Below are positions 25,807 to 34,277 of a DNA stretch of 64,000 bases, one piece after another. Every line of letters begins with the position of its first letter. Within the stretch, counting starts at the first letter, position 1. The stretch spans positions 124,001 through 188,000 of the forward strand of contig NZ_LQIV01000041.1 in NCBI RefSeq assembly GCF_001500125.1, read 5' to 3'. The stretch is from Mycobacterium sp. IS-1742 (GTDB lineage Bacteria > Actinomycetota > Actinomycetes > Mycobacteriales > Mycobacteriaceae). Both the position numbers and the translations under genes were made by a program. The notes under the pieces were generated by a model, which ran no database searches, had not been told where the DNA came from, and saw nothing but the letters and a program-made list of their open reading frames with translations.

Positions 25807-27402
25807 TCACGCTCGGCGGGACACCTTCGTCGCCGCGTCGGCTCCGGCGCGACGTCCGCTGAAGATACAGTCGGACAGCGAGAGTCCGCTGACGTAGCTG
25901 TTCGAGCACACACCGACTGCGTTGCGTCCCGCCGCGTACAGGCCCGGCACGGTTCCGCCGTCGCGGTGCACCACCTCACCGGTGCGCTCGTCGACCACCA
26001 GTCCGCCGAGGGTCAAGCCGGGGATCGGATAGAACATCGACGATGCGGCCGAGATGTCGATGGAGTAGAACGGACCCGTCGTCATCGGAGCACACAGCTC
26101 GAGGTCCTTGCAGGCCGGGTCACCGGTGCCGTCGGCGAGGCCCTGCCGGTACGCGTCGACGGTATGCCGCAGGCCCCCGGGGTCGATCCCGTTCTTGTGC
26201 GCCAGACCGTCGATCGAGCGGCTCTTCTTGTGCCCCACAGTGAACAGGTAGATCAACTGCAGCCGCTGGAAGACCTGGGTCTGTGTGCGGATCTGCATCT
26301 TGACCTTCCGCCAGGTCTGCGCATCGTAGATCGCCCATCCGACGCCACCGAACTCGCGCATCATCACGTTGCCGTGCGTCGCGCCGTAGAGGTCTTCGTT
26401 CGCGATGCGACGTCCGTCGGCGCCGACGGTGAGGCCTTCGAGGAATGCGCTCGGCGGTGCCAGGAACCGCCATGCCGTCACGTTGTCCATCTTGTCGGTC
26501 ATCCCGCCCGCATCCAGTCCGAGCGCGATGCCGGTGCCGTCGTCTCCTGCGGTCCCGAGCGGTGAGATCTTCGTGAACTTCGGTGCGTGGGCCTGCACCC
26601 ATTCCCGGTTGTGGATGAACCCACCCGCGGCCAGGATGACCGCCGGCGCATGCGCCTCACCGTCGAGTGCTCCGTCGGCCCAGAGCCGCTCGGCCTTGGC
26701 GACCGCTCCCGCGACCACGCTGGGCATCCACGTACCCAGCTTCGCCGTGGCCTTCGTCAGCAGCGCATGCCGTCGGGCGTTCGGATGGTTCAGCGCCATC
26801 GCGCGATACCGTACGCCGGTGACGCGGCCCTCGTGGGTGACGAGGCCGTGCACGCGCGCGAGGGGTAACACCTCCACGCCCTTGGCCTTGGCCGATGCGC
26901 TCATCCGCTCGAAAAGAACCTTCCCCGAACTCATCCCGGGTGCGAGGACTCGGTGGCCGCGCGGTGCGGGCTGCGCGGCGAGATTGTACGGATAGGCCTT
27001 CTCGTTGCCCGAGTAGTAGAGGTAGTGCTCGTCAGTCGGATAGGACGTCTTGTACGACGACACCGGGCCGCCCCGGAACTCGACGCCTTGCTCCTTGAGC
27101 CAGGTGATGAGTTCAGGGCTTTGCGCGCAGAACCGGTCGAGCGTCTCGTCGCCGACCGCGTCGCCGACTTCTTGCTCGAGGTAGGCGCGGAGGCTCTCGA
27201 GCGTATCGGTGTATCCGCCGTCGATCTGCTCCTGGGTGCCGCCGCCGGCGTAGATGATGCCGCCTGACAGCGCGGTCGCACCGCCGCCGTAGCCGCGGTC
27301 GAGCACCAGCACCCGCGCGCCCCGATCTGCCGCTTCGATCGCGGCGGCTGCCCCCGCCGCGCCGAAGCCGACCACGATGACGTCGTACTCGGTGCGCCTC
27401 AC
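25807..27402 (-). CDS. FAD-binding dehydrogenase (KstD/fumarate-reductase-like)
   Basis: The 531-aa flavoprotein has VIVVGFGAAGAAAAIEA at the N-terminus and GGGATALSGGIIYAGGG. The C-terminus is VPGLYAAGRNAVGVCSNSY, in which GR replaces the GN of true KstD. It is more like the flavoprotein at 41613 than the two KstD-like proteins. Both may act on a later ring or side-chain intermediate. GTG 27402 overlaps the stop of the upstream SDR (GTGA), which marks translational coupling. Confidence 0.8.
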   Translation of the reverse strand: MRRTEYDVIVVGFGAAGAAAAIEAADRGARVLVLDRGYGGGATALSGGIIYAGGGTQEQIDGGYTDTLESLRAYLEQEVGDAVGDETLDRFCAQSPELITWLKEQGVEFRGGPVSSYKTSYPTDEHYLYYSGNEKAYPYNLAAQPAPRGHRVLAPGMSSGKVLFERMSASAKAKGVEVLPLARVHGLVTHEGRVTGVRYRAMALNHPNARRHALLTKATAKLGTWMPSVVAGAVAKAERLWADGALDGEAHAPAVILAAGGFIHNREWVQAHAPKFTKISPLGTAGDDGTGIALGLDAGGMTDKMDNVTAWRFLAPPSAFLEGLTVGADGRRIANEDLYGATHGNVMMREFGGVGWAIYDAQTWRKVKMQIRTQTQVFQRLQLIYLFTVGHKKSRSIDGLAHKNGIDPGGLRHTVDAYRQGLADGTGDPACKDLELCAPMTTGPFYSIDISAASSMFYPIPGLTLGGLVVDERTGEVVHRDGGTVPGLYAAGRNAVGVCSNSYVSGLSLSDCIFSGRRAGADAATKVSRRA

Positions 27403-28190
27403 AACACTGACTTCATCTGTTTGGCGACCAATTCCGTGGTGCGCTTGGCCGAGAGGCGGGTCAGTGTGTTGAGCAGGCGCGCGTCGGTACCCACCACCAC
27501 CCGGAAGCTGTCGCGCGCGATCCCGTCGACGATCTTCTCCCCGGCCACTTCCGGCGTCGTGGAGCGGACCTTGCGCCCACCGGCATCGATCATCTCGACG
27601 CCGGAGTTCCCGGTCAGATTGGTGCTGATGTTGCCTGGGAAGAGCGTGACGACGTGGACGTTCGTATCGAACAGTTCGGCATAGAGCCCCTCGCTGAACT
27701 GCTTCACCGCGCCTTTGCTGGCGCCGTAGAGGGTCTGGCCGGCGAACGGAATCAACGCCGACAGGCTCGACATGTTTGTCAGGTTGGCCTCGGGCCGCTC
27801 CAGCAGGCTGGGGAGGAAAGCTCGACACATGTTGACCGTCCCCCAGAAGTTGACGTCGATGATGCGGTCGATCTCATCGCCCGTCAGATCGGTGAAGGGG
27901 GCGAACCGGTGGATGATGCCTGCGATGTTCACGACGCCGTCGACCTGTCCATGACGGCTGAGGACTTGATCATGAAGGGCCGCAACGGCTCTGCGGTCGG
28001 TGACGTTCACCGTGTGGGTCGACACCGTGCCCTCGCGGTCACCGGCGAGGCGACGGGTGCCGGCGAGCCCGTGTTCGTCGAGGTCGGCGGCGACGACCCG
28101 GGCCCCGCGACGGGCCAGGCCGAGGACGACCTGACGGCCCATCCCGTTGCCTCCGCCGGTCACGACGAAGACCTTGTCCGCAATGCGCAC
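27399..28190 (-). CDS. short-chain dehydrogenase/reductase
   Basis: The 263-aa SDR has VVTGGGNGMGRQVVLG at the N-terminus. Ser is in NMSSLSALIPF, and Tyr/Lys in YGASKGAVKQFSEG. The C-terminal region around RLLNTLTRLSAKRTTELVAK is helical. It sits between the unrecognised protein (6 nt upstream) and the flavoprotein with overlapping codons, so the three are one operon. The substrate is unknown. Confidence 0.85.
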   Translation of the reverse strand: MRIADKVFVVTGGGNGMGRQVVLGLARRGARVVAADLDEHGLAGTRRLAGDREGTVSTHTVNVTDRRAVAALHDQVLSRHGQVDGVVNIAGIIHRFAPFTDLTGDEIDRIIDVNFWGTVNMCRAFLPSLLERPEANLTNMSSLSALIPFAGQTLYGASKGAVKQFSEGLYAELFDTNVHVVTLFPGNISTNLTGNSGVEMIDAGGRKVRSTTPEVAGEKIVDGIARDSFRVVVGTDARLLNTLTRLSAKRTTELVAKQMKSVL

Positions 28191-28196
28191 GATGTG

Positions 28197-29273
28197 TCAG
28201 GCGACCTGGAAGGCCGAGGGGGACGCTTCCTGCGGGTAGACCGCCGGACCGCCGAGGTCGTAGGCCGCGTTGAGCGTCCCGATGAACTGGGGGTCGTGCA
28301 GCGGGTTGTCGGGCATGGCCAGCTTGATGCCCTGAGCGTTGACGTCCTTGACCAGCGTCTCGATCGCACGCTCGATGGTCAGGTCGTCGGTGTGGTCCAT
28401 GTTCTTCTTGAGCTCGTCATAATCGGAGAAGACCTCGGCCGACCAGTGGACGAGGAATCGGAGCTCGTCGGTGTGGTGACGGGCGATCACGTCGTCGCCG
28501 TTCTTGAGCACCCAGTGGTCGCGATCAGCCGGGTCGCCGGTGAAGACGGTGTCGAACGCCAGACCGGCCGGAACCTGTTGCTCGAGTGGGCCGTTGGCCT
28601 CACCGCGGTGCACCATCATCTCGTTCTGCACCACCACACCCCGGTTGTAGACCGGCGGCAGCAGGCGCTGCGGCGCCTTGAGCGGACCCTCCGGCCAGTA
28701 GGTGAAACCGCTGCCCTCGTCGAGCGAGAACCAGGTGATCACCTGCGCCATCTTGATCAGGTAGTCCTGGAACAAACCGGATTTGCCCATCACGCTGGTA
28801 AGCCAGGTCGGGGCGTTCTCGTGACGCACACCGCGGAAGCTCGGCGAGTCGAGATGGCCCGGGTCGCGGTTGGCACACGGCCCGTTGATGTTGAACAACA
28901 TCATCTCTGGCTTCGCGTACTCGGCGTTCCAGTAGCCCTTGGCGTAGTTCAGGAACTTCTCGTTGTAGAAGCAGTCATGCAGTTCGGGGTAGAGCACCGC
29001 GCCGTAATTCGCGAGGTATCCGCGGAACGTCGGGGTGAGGAACAGGTCGAGCGACGGCTCGAAACCCTCGGGGAACGCGCCACTCATGGTGGCCATCAGT
29101 TCGTCTGCCGATGCGAAGTGCTGAGCGATGATCAGTTTCCATGGACCCTGCGTCCGAACGACGTCCAGCAGCCGCTCCCGTTGGTCGTCGGTGTAGATGT
29201 CGTCGATCTCCTGCGGCGGTGACGCGGGTCGCAGGACGTCGGACAGTTCCAACCGCCGATCATCAGTGAGCAT
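28197..29273 (-). CDS. unrecognised 358-aa protein, possible Fe(II) oxygenase
   Basis: No family is recognised with certainty. The protein is soluble and full length, with many aromatics. It contains H140-L-D142 followed 80 residues later by H222 in MMVHRGEANGP, the spacing of the HxD...H iron triad of 2-oxoglutarate/phytanoyl-CoA-type dioxygenases. An Arg for 2-oxoglutarate at the usual distance is not obvious. SD GAAGGAG precedes ATG. Dyad G and CAGAAT (29322-29327) form its promoter with a leader of about 42 nt. It is first in an operon with an SDR and a flavoprotein. The dioxygenase idea is inference only. Confidence 0.65.
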   Translation of the reverse strand: MLTDDRRLELSDVLRPASPPQEIDDIYTDDQRERLLDVVRTQGPWKLIIAQHFASADELMATMSGAFPEGFEPSLDLFLTPTFRGYLANYGAVLYPELHDCFYNEKFLNYAKGYWNAEYAKPEMMLFNINGPCANRDPGHLDSPSFRGVRHENAPTWLTSVMGKSGLFQDYLIKMAQVITWFSLDEGSGFTYWPEGPLKAPQRLLPPVYNRGVVVQNEMMVHRGEANGPLEQQVPAGLAFDTVFTGDPADRDHWVLKNGDDVIARHHTDELRFLVHWSAEVFSDYDELKKNMDHTDDLTIERAIETLVKDVNAQGIKLAMPDNPLHDPQFIGTLNAAYDLGGPAVYPQEASPSAFQVA

Positions 29274-29356
29274 CGAGTCTCTCCTTCATTCATCGGCGCT
29301 GTGGCGCCCTGATGTGCCTTGATTCTGCGGCGGTTTGCGGCGTCGTCGACGGCCGC

Positions 29357-29373
29357 TTTCCGGTCATCGGGAG
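29357..29373 (-). promoter_or_regulatory. 17-bp dyad G, promoter of the unrecognised oxygenase-like gene
   Basis: On the minus strand CTCCCG-ATGAC-CGGAAA. The central base (29366) is 39 nt from CAGAAT (29327-29322). It overlaps the 3' end of the upstream esterase gene, so the downstream three genes have an internal promoter. Confidence 0.58.
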
Positions 29374-30314
29374 GTTGCGATCGGAGTGGCGAACTTCGCC
29401 CCCAGCAGCGCACCGACCTCTGCGATCGCGAGCCGGCCCCGTGCCGTGGCGTCCGCCCGCATCAGGAACCCGTGGTAGGCGCCGGGATAGCGGGTCTGAG
29501 TCGTCTGCACGCCGGCGTCGCGCAGCCGAGCGGCGTACCGTTCACCCCAGTCGCGAATGGGATCGCATTCGGCCGTCACCACGATCGCGGGCGGCAGTCC
29601 GGCCAGATCCGTCGCCAACGCGGGAAATCGGTACGGATCGTCCGATGCGGTGACGCCTTGGTCGGCCAACTCGTGCATGTACTCGATGTCGGCACGGCTC
29701 AGCATCGGCGCATTGGCCAGCAGTTGGATCGATTCACAGGTCATATCGCGGTCCAGGCCGGGATACAGCAGCGTCTGACAGAGGATCGGCGGCCCGCCCC
29801 GATCGCGGAACGCGAGCGCGACGGCCGCCGCCAGTGAGCCACCGGCGCTGTCGCCCACCACACCGAGCCGATCTGGATCGGCACGCAGCGAGGCGGCGTT
29901 GTCGGCTACCCACATCGTGGCGGAACAGGCGTCGTCGAACTGGGCCGGCGCCGGTGCCTCCGGCGCCAACCGGTACTCGACGGACACCACCGTCGCACCG
30001 CTCGTCGCCGCCAATGCCCGGGCGAGTGGTTCGAAGGCATGGTTGGACCCCATGACCATTCCGCCGCCGTGGAAGTAGACCAGCACTGGTGCCCGGGAGT
30101 CGCCGGTCGGACGGTAGATCCGCAGCGGAATCGGCTGCCCGGGCCCGGGTATCGAGACGTCCTCGACGTCCGCCATCGCCGGCATGTCACCCGGGTGTGG
30201 TGTCGTTTCGACGGCTCGACGCACCGCGGCGAGGCCGCGCTCACGCATCGGAGGTATCACGCCGAACGAGGCGACGCGGGCGGCGGCGTCGGGGTCGAGG
30301 GAGGGAACGGCCAT
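29364..30314 (-). CDS. alpha/beta-hydrolase (HSL/LipN-type esterase)
   Basis: The 316-aa hydrolase has the HGGG oxyanion motif (VYFHGGGMVMGS, near residue 85). The nucleophile is in GDSAGGSLAAAVAL, Asp in ECDPIRDWG and His in GAYHGFLM. This is the hormone-sensitive-lipase class that hydrolyses short acyl esters or lactones. It lies in an operon with ADH, ALDH and a ligase, opposite a BVMO. Hydrolysis of a BVMO-made ester/lactone is a reasonable inference. Confidence 0.88.
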   Translation of the reverse strand: MAVPSLDPDAAARVASFGVIPPMRERGLAAVRRAVETTPHPGDMPAMADVEDVSIPGPGQPIPLRIYRPTGDSRAPVLVYFHGGGMVMGSNHAFEPLARALAATSGATVVSVEYRLAPEAPAPAQFDDACSATMWVADNAASLRADPDRLGVVGDSAGGSLAAAVALAFRDRGGPPILCQTLLYPGLDRDMTCESIQLLANAPMLSRADIEYMHELADQGVTASDDPYRFPALATDLAGLPPAIVVTAECDPIRDWGERYAARLRDAGVQTTQTRYPGAYHGFLMRADATARGRLAIAEVGALLGAKFATPIATSR

Positions 30315-30322
30315 GGGCGCGT

Positions 30323-31174
30323 TCAGTGCTGCGCGGGGTCGAAGCGGGGTGTGGTGCGCAGCATCGGTGCCCGCTGCGTCCGGAGCACCTCCGCGCGCTC
30401 GGCCATTGCGCTGCCGACGTATTCGGGCTGGGTCAGCAGATAGAACCGACCCTCGGCGGCCTGCTCGAACACCACCTCCGCGGCGGCGAGGGGGTCCATC
30501 GCGGCGGCCTTGATGTCCAGCATCGCCATCCGCTGCGACTCCGCCGCACCGACGTCCCCGTCGGTGACGCCGCCTGCCGACTCGAAGATGTTGGAGGTGA
30601 CCGCACCGGGCAGCACCGCCTGCACGTGGATGTGCTCGTGCCCGGCCAGCTGCACCTCGAGGGCCAGGCACTCCGTCAGGGCGAGCACCGCGTGCTTGCT
30701 CATGATGTAGGGCGCCTGCAGGGGGACGACGGCCACACCGCCGATCGAGCTCAGGTTCCACACCCACGACGGGGTGCCCGCCTCGATCATCGAGGGCAGG
30801 AACGCCCGGACGCCGTGGAACACGCCGCTGACGTTGATGTCGACGACCCTCTGCCAGTTCGCGATCGGGGTGTCCCACAGGTAACCGAACTGCTCCACGC
30901 CTGCGTTGTTGACCAGCAGGCGCACCGGTCCGACATCGCGCCGGACACGCTGTGCCAGATCCTCGACGGCCGCGAAATCGCGGACATCGCAGACGATGTC
31001 GACGGCGCAGGCGCCCAGTTCATCGCGCATCTCGGCGATCGCGTCGCCGTCGATGTCGGCCAGCACCACCGTCATTCCCAGGTGGGCCGCCTGGCGGGCC
31101 AGACCGGCGCCGATACCGGCGCCCGCCCCGGTGATGACCGCGACACCGCCGGCGAAAGTCTGCCTAGCGTTCAC
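30323..31174 (-). CDS. short-chain dehydrogenase/reductase
   Basis: The 283-aa SDR has VITGAGAGIGAGLA, NNAGVEQFG, Ser in NLSSIGGVA and Tyr/Lys in YIMSKHAVLALTE. The C-terminal 60 residues (AAEGRFYLLTQPEYVGSAMAERAEVLR) are typical of actinobacterial SDRs with an extended tail. It lies 4 nt from the SnoaL-like gene and 8 nt from the esterase gene, so it is co-transcribed. Confidence 0.85.
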   Translation of the reverse strand: MNARQTFAGGVAVITGAGAGIGAGLARQAAHLGMTVVLADIDGDAIAEMRDELGACAVDIVCDVRDFAAVEDLAQRVRRDVGPVRLLVNNAGVEQFGYLWDTPIANWQRVVDINVSGVFHGVRAFLPSMIEAGTPSWVWNLSSIGGVAVVPLQAPYIMSKHAVLALTECLALEVQLAGHEHIHVQAVLPGAVTSNIFESAGGVTDGDVGAAESQRMAMLDIKAAAMDPLAAAEVVFEQAAEGRFYLLTQPEYVGSAMAERAEVLRTQRAPMLRTTPRFDPAQH

Positions 31175-31178
31175 GACC

Positions 31179-31661
31179 TCAGGCGCCCGCGGCGGCGGTA
31201 TCGGCCGAGTACTCCGACAGCAGAACCGAATTGGTGGTGTCGAGGACGACCTCCATCTCGGTGAACTCCAGCCCGTTGACGCCTCGCCGGACCGCGACGT
31301 TGGCCACGCCGCTGGACACCGCGAACGGCACGTAGTTCGCGATCTGGTTCACGAAGATGTAGAAGCGGGCCCGGGTGACGTCGCCGTCGGTTCCGGTGCG
31401 GTGCAGGTTGGTGGCGTGATGGCGCAGCGGGTAGGGGCTCTGCCTGCGGTGGTCGGAGAGCCACTCCATCACGGTGTCGCGCCCCACGAGTTCGGGGGAC
31501 ATCAGTTCCTCGAACGGGCTCGCACCCGACTCGCTGCGGCTGATGTAGCGGATGTCGTCGGAATAGGCCGCCGCCATGGCGTCGTAGTGGGCCTCGTCGT
31601 AGTGGTACCAGAAGCTGCCGACGAAGTCCTGCAGCTCGGACAGCGCGATCTCGTTGCTCAT
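31179..31661 (-). CDS. SnoaL-like (NTF2-fold) protein
   Basis: The 160-aa protein has the SnoaL/ring-hydroxylating-dioxygenase beta-like fold (FVGSFWYHYDEAHYDAMAAAYSDDI ... FYIFVNQIANYVPF). A hydratase/isomerase or binding role is possible. Dyad H lies upstream with TTGACT as -10, 7 nt before ATG, so a second promoter inside the leftward operon is likely. Confidence 0.78.
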   Translation of the reverse strand: MSNEIALSELQDFVGSFWYHYDEAHYDAMAAAYSDDIRYISRSESGASPFEELMSPELVGRDTVMEWLSDHRRQSPYPLRHHATNLHRTGTDGDVTRARFYIFVNQIANYVPFAVSSGVANVAVRRGVNGLEFTEMEVVLDTTNSVLLSEYSADTAAAGA

Positions 31662-31703
31662 GGCGGCCAGTCAACCGGTGCGCGACCTCGGATACACCCG
31701 TGT

Positions 31704-31720
31704 CGTCCGGTCAGCGGAAC
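31704..31720 (-). promoter_or_regulatory. 17-bp dyad H upstream of the SnoaL-like gene
   Basis: On the minus strand GTTCCG-CTGAC-CGGACG. The central base (31713) is 39 nt from TTGACT (31674-31669). It lies in the 63-bp gap between the ALDH stop and the SnoaL-like start. Confidence 0.6.
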
Positions 31721-31724
31721 ACCG

Positions 31725-33143
31725 TCACGCGGGGAGTTGCAGGGATTTCGTCTGCAGGAACTCCTCGAAGCCTGCCCGGCCGAGCTCCCGGCCGACACCC
31801 GACTTCTTGTAGCCGCCGAACGGCGCCACGGGGTTGTACATGCCGCCGTTGAGGTCGAGCTGCCCGGTCTGGACGCGGCGCGCGAAGGCGATCGCGTGCT
31901 CCAGGTCCTCGGCCCACACCGCGCCCGCCAACCCGTACGGGGTGCCGTTGGCGATGCGCACGGCGTCGTCCTCGTCGCGGTACGGGATGACCGCGAGAAC
32001 GGGCCCGAAGACCTCCTCCTGCGCGAGTTCGGACTCGGGGTCGACCTCGGCGAACACGGTCGGCGCGATGTAGTAGCCGACGTCGCGGACCGGGCCGGCG
32101 CCACCGGTGAGCAGCCGGGCACCGTCACGCTGTGCGCGCTCGATGAAGCCGCGCACGGTGGCGAACTGCGTCGACGAGGCGGACGGACCGATGCGCGTCG
32201 CCGGGTCGAGCGGATCGCCCACGGTGTACCGGGCAGCCGCCGCCTCGACGAGACCCAGTGCCTCGGCATAACGGCTCCGCGGCACCAGCATCCGCGTCCA
32301 GGCCATGCAGGTCTGACCACCGTTGAGGAATGCGTTGCCGACCCCGACCTTCACCGCGGCCGTCAGGTCCCCGCCGTCGAGGATGACGTTGGCCGATTTG
32401 CCGCCCAACTCGAGGGCCACCTTCTTGACCGTCCGTGCGGCGAGTTCGGCGACCCGCTGACCGACGCCGGTGGAACCGGTGAACGAGACGAGGTCGACGT
32501 CCGGATGCTCGGCGATCCGCTCACCCACCACGCGGCCGCTCCCCGAGACCAGGTTGACCACGCCCGGCGGCAGACCGGCCTCCTCGAGTGCCTCGACGAA
32601 CTCGAACACCGACAGCGGTGCCTCGTTGCTCGGTTTGAGCACGACGGTGCAACCGGCCGCGATCGCCGGCACCACCTTCGCGACCACCTGGTAGAGCGGA
32701 TAGTTCCACGGGGTGATGGCCCCGACCACCCCGTAGGGCTCGCGCAGAACCAGCGAGTTGCCCACTCGCTCCTCGAATTCGAAGGCGGCGAGCACATCCG
32801 CGAAGCCGCGGGCGACGGCCAGGGGCACCGCGGTCTGCACGCCCTGCGCGATGCGCACCGGGGCGCCCATCTCGCGGGTGATCGTCTCGCCGATGTCGGG
32901 GAGACGCTTCTCCATGGCGGCGATCACCCGATTCAGGCGCTCGCGCCGTTCGGCGACGCTGATCAGCGGGTCGAAGGCGTTGCGCGCCGCGGCGACCGCC
33001 GCGTCGACGTCGGCGGCGGTGCCGTCCGGGACGCATCCGATCACCTGCTCGGTGGCCGGATCGATCACCTCGATCGCGTCACCCGATGCCGGTGTCACCC
33101 AGCGTCCGTCGATGTAGAGGGTCTTGCGGGTGTAGTCGTGCAT
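31725..33143 (-). CDS. NAD(P)-dependent aldehyde dehydrogenase
   Basis: The 472-aa protein has the full ALDH fold. TPWNYPLYQVVAKVVPAIAAG is the cofactor region (first part ITPWNYPL). ELGGKSAN carries the general-base Glu, and NGGQTCMAW the catalytic Cys. The C-terminus is PFGGYKKSGVGRELG. It oxidises an aldehyde to the acid for the adjacent CoA ligase. It is 14 nt downstream of the Zn-ADH gene, and the two enzymes together would take an alcohol to an acid. Confidence 0.92.
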   Translation of the reverse strand: MHDYTRKTLYIDGRWVTPASGDAIEVIDPATEQVIGCVPDGTAADVDAAVAAARNAFDPLISVAERRERLNRVIAAMEKRLPDIGETITREMGAPVRIAQGVQTAVPLAVARGFADVLAAFEFEERVGNSLVLREPYGVVGAITPWNYPLYQVVAKVVPAIAAGCTVVLKPSNEAPLSVFEFVEALEEAGLPPGVVNLVSGSGRVVGERIAEHPDVDLVSFTGSTGVGQRVAELAARTVKKVALELGGKSANVILDGGDLTAAVKVGVGNAFLNGGQTCMAWTRMLVPRSRYAEALGLVEAAAARYTVGDPLDPATRIGPSASSTQFATVRGFIERAQRDGARLLTGGAGPVRDVGYYIAPTVFAEVDPESELAQEEVFGPVLAVIPYRDEDDAVRIANGTPYGLAGAVWAEDLEHAIAFARRVQTGQLDLNGGMYNPVAPFGGYKKSGVGRELGRAGFEEFLQTKSLQLPA

Positions 33144-33157
33144 GGGTTCCTTCGCGG

Positions 33158-34264
33158 TCAGGGGATGATGCTCGCGCGGACGTCGCGCTTGCCGTCGGCG
33201 GCGGCGAACGCCTCGTTGATGTGGTCGAGCGGGTAGTGCGCCGCGGCGAGGCGGTCCAGTGGCAGGCGGTCCTGGTGCTGGTCGAGGAAGGTCAGTGCCC
33301 GTGACAGCACGGACGGGTCGTAGAGCGAGACCCCGACCATCGTCTTGTTGCCGAATACGAAACGGGACGGGTCGAATTCGAAGGTCTTGCCGATGTTGAT
33401 GTTGCCGATCTCGACGTAGCGACCGAACTGACCGAGCAGTTTGAGGCCCTCGTCGATGGCGGAGGGATGGCCGACGACCTCGACGACCACGTCGGCGCCG
33501 TGACCGTCGGTCAGCGCGCGCACGATCTTCGCGCGGTCCTTGACCGTGGCCGCCTCGGTGATGTCGATGACCGCGTCGGCGCCGAACGCGGTCGCCAACT
33601 CGAGGCGTTCGGGGACACCGTCGATCGCGATGACCTTGGCGGCGCCGCGGGCCTTCGCCACCGCGACCGCGTACAGGCCGAGCGCACCGGCGCCCTGGAC
33701 CACCACGATCTCGCCGAGTTGCTGGTCGACCCGCTCGAGGCCGTACATCACCTGCGACAGAGCGCAATTGGCTCCGGAGGCGATCTCGTCTGAGATCGTG
33801 TCGGGAACGGTGTAGAGCACCGCGCCGGCCGGCAGCAGGTAGTAGTCGCCGTATCCGCCGACGAAGTACGGTGGCTCGTCGGCCCGTCCGAGCATCGCCA
33901 TCGTCAGGTTCAGGCAGGCGCCTCGCCGGCCCAGCAGACAGTTGCGGCAGCGGTGGCACGAGAAGAAGTAGGGGAACACCACGCGGGTGCCCTCGGCCAG
34001 CGGTGCGCCGTTGGAGTCCGCGGTGACGCCGTCACCGAGCGCGACGGCGGCGCCGACCATCTCGTGGCCGAGGACGGTGGGCAGGTGGCCGCCGAGTCCG
34101 CGGGTGGCGAAGGTGCCGTGCCAGGCGTGCAGATCGGAGCCGCAGATGTTGGTCCGGGTGACCTTGACCAGAATCTCACCGGGACCCACGCCGGCCAGGT
34201 CGACCGTGTCGATCACGAACGGTTGTCCGGGCGCGTCGAACCGCGCAATCCGTCCTTCGAACAC
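33158..34264 (-). CDS. zinc-dependent alcohol dehydrogenase (MDR family)
   Basis: The 368-aa medium-chain dehydrogenase has catalytic-zinc ligands in NICGSDLHAWHG and GHEMVG. Structural zinc is bound by CHRCRNCLLGRRGAC, and the NAD-binding motif is VVQGAGALGLYAVAVAKARG. It is in the ligase-ADH-ALDH operon, with 13 nt to the ligase gene. It probably oxidises the alcohol released by the esterase. The substrate is unknown. Confidence 0.92.
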   Translation of the reverse strand: MFEGRIARFDAPGQPFVIDTVDLAGVGPGEILVKVTRTNICGSDLHAWHGTFATRGLGGHLPTVLGHEMVGAAVALGDGVTADSNGAPLAEGTRVVFPYFFSCHRCRNCLLGRRGACLNLTMAMLGRADEPPYFVGGYGDYYLLPAGAVLYTVPDTISDEIASGANCALSQVMYGLERVDQQLGEIVVVQGAGALGLYAVAVAKARGAAKVIAIDGVPERLELATAFGADAVIDITEAATVKDRAKIVRALTDGHGADVVVEVVGHPSAIDEGLKLLGQFGRYVEIGNINIGKTFEFDPSRFVFGNKTMVGVSLYDPSVLSRALTFLDQHQDRLPLDRLAAAHYPLDHINEAFAAADGKRDVRASIIP

Positions 34265-34277
34265 GAGAAAGTTCCTC

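Noticed and set aside
31704..31720. Dyad H as a promoter element for a rightward gene
   Set aside because: No rightward gene begins within 100 bp. The minus orientation fits the SnoaL-like gene at the usual spacing.
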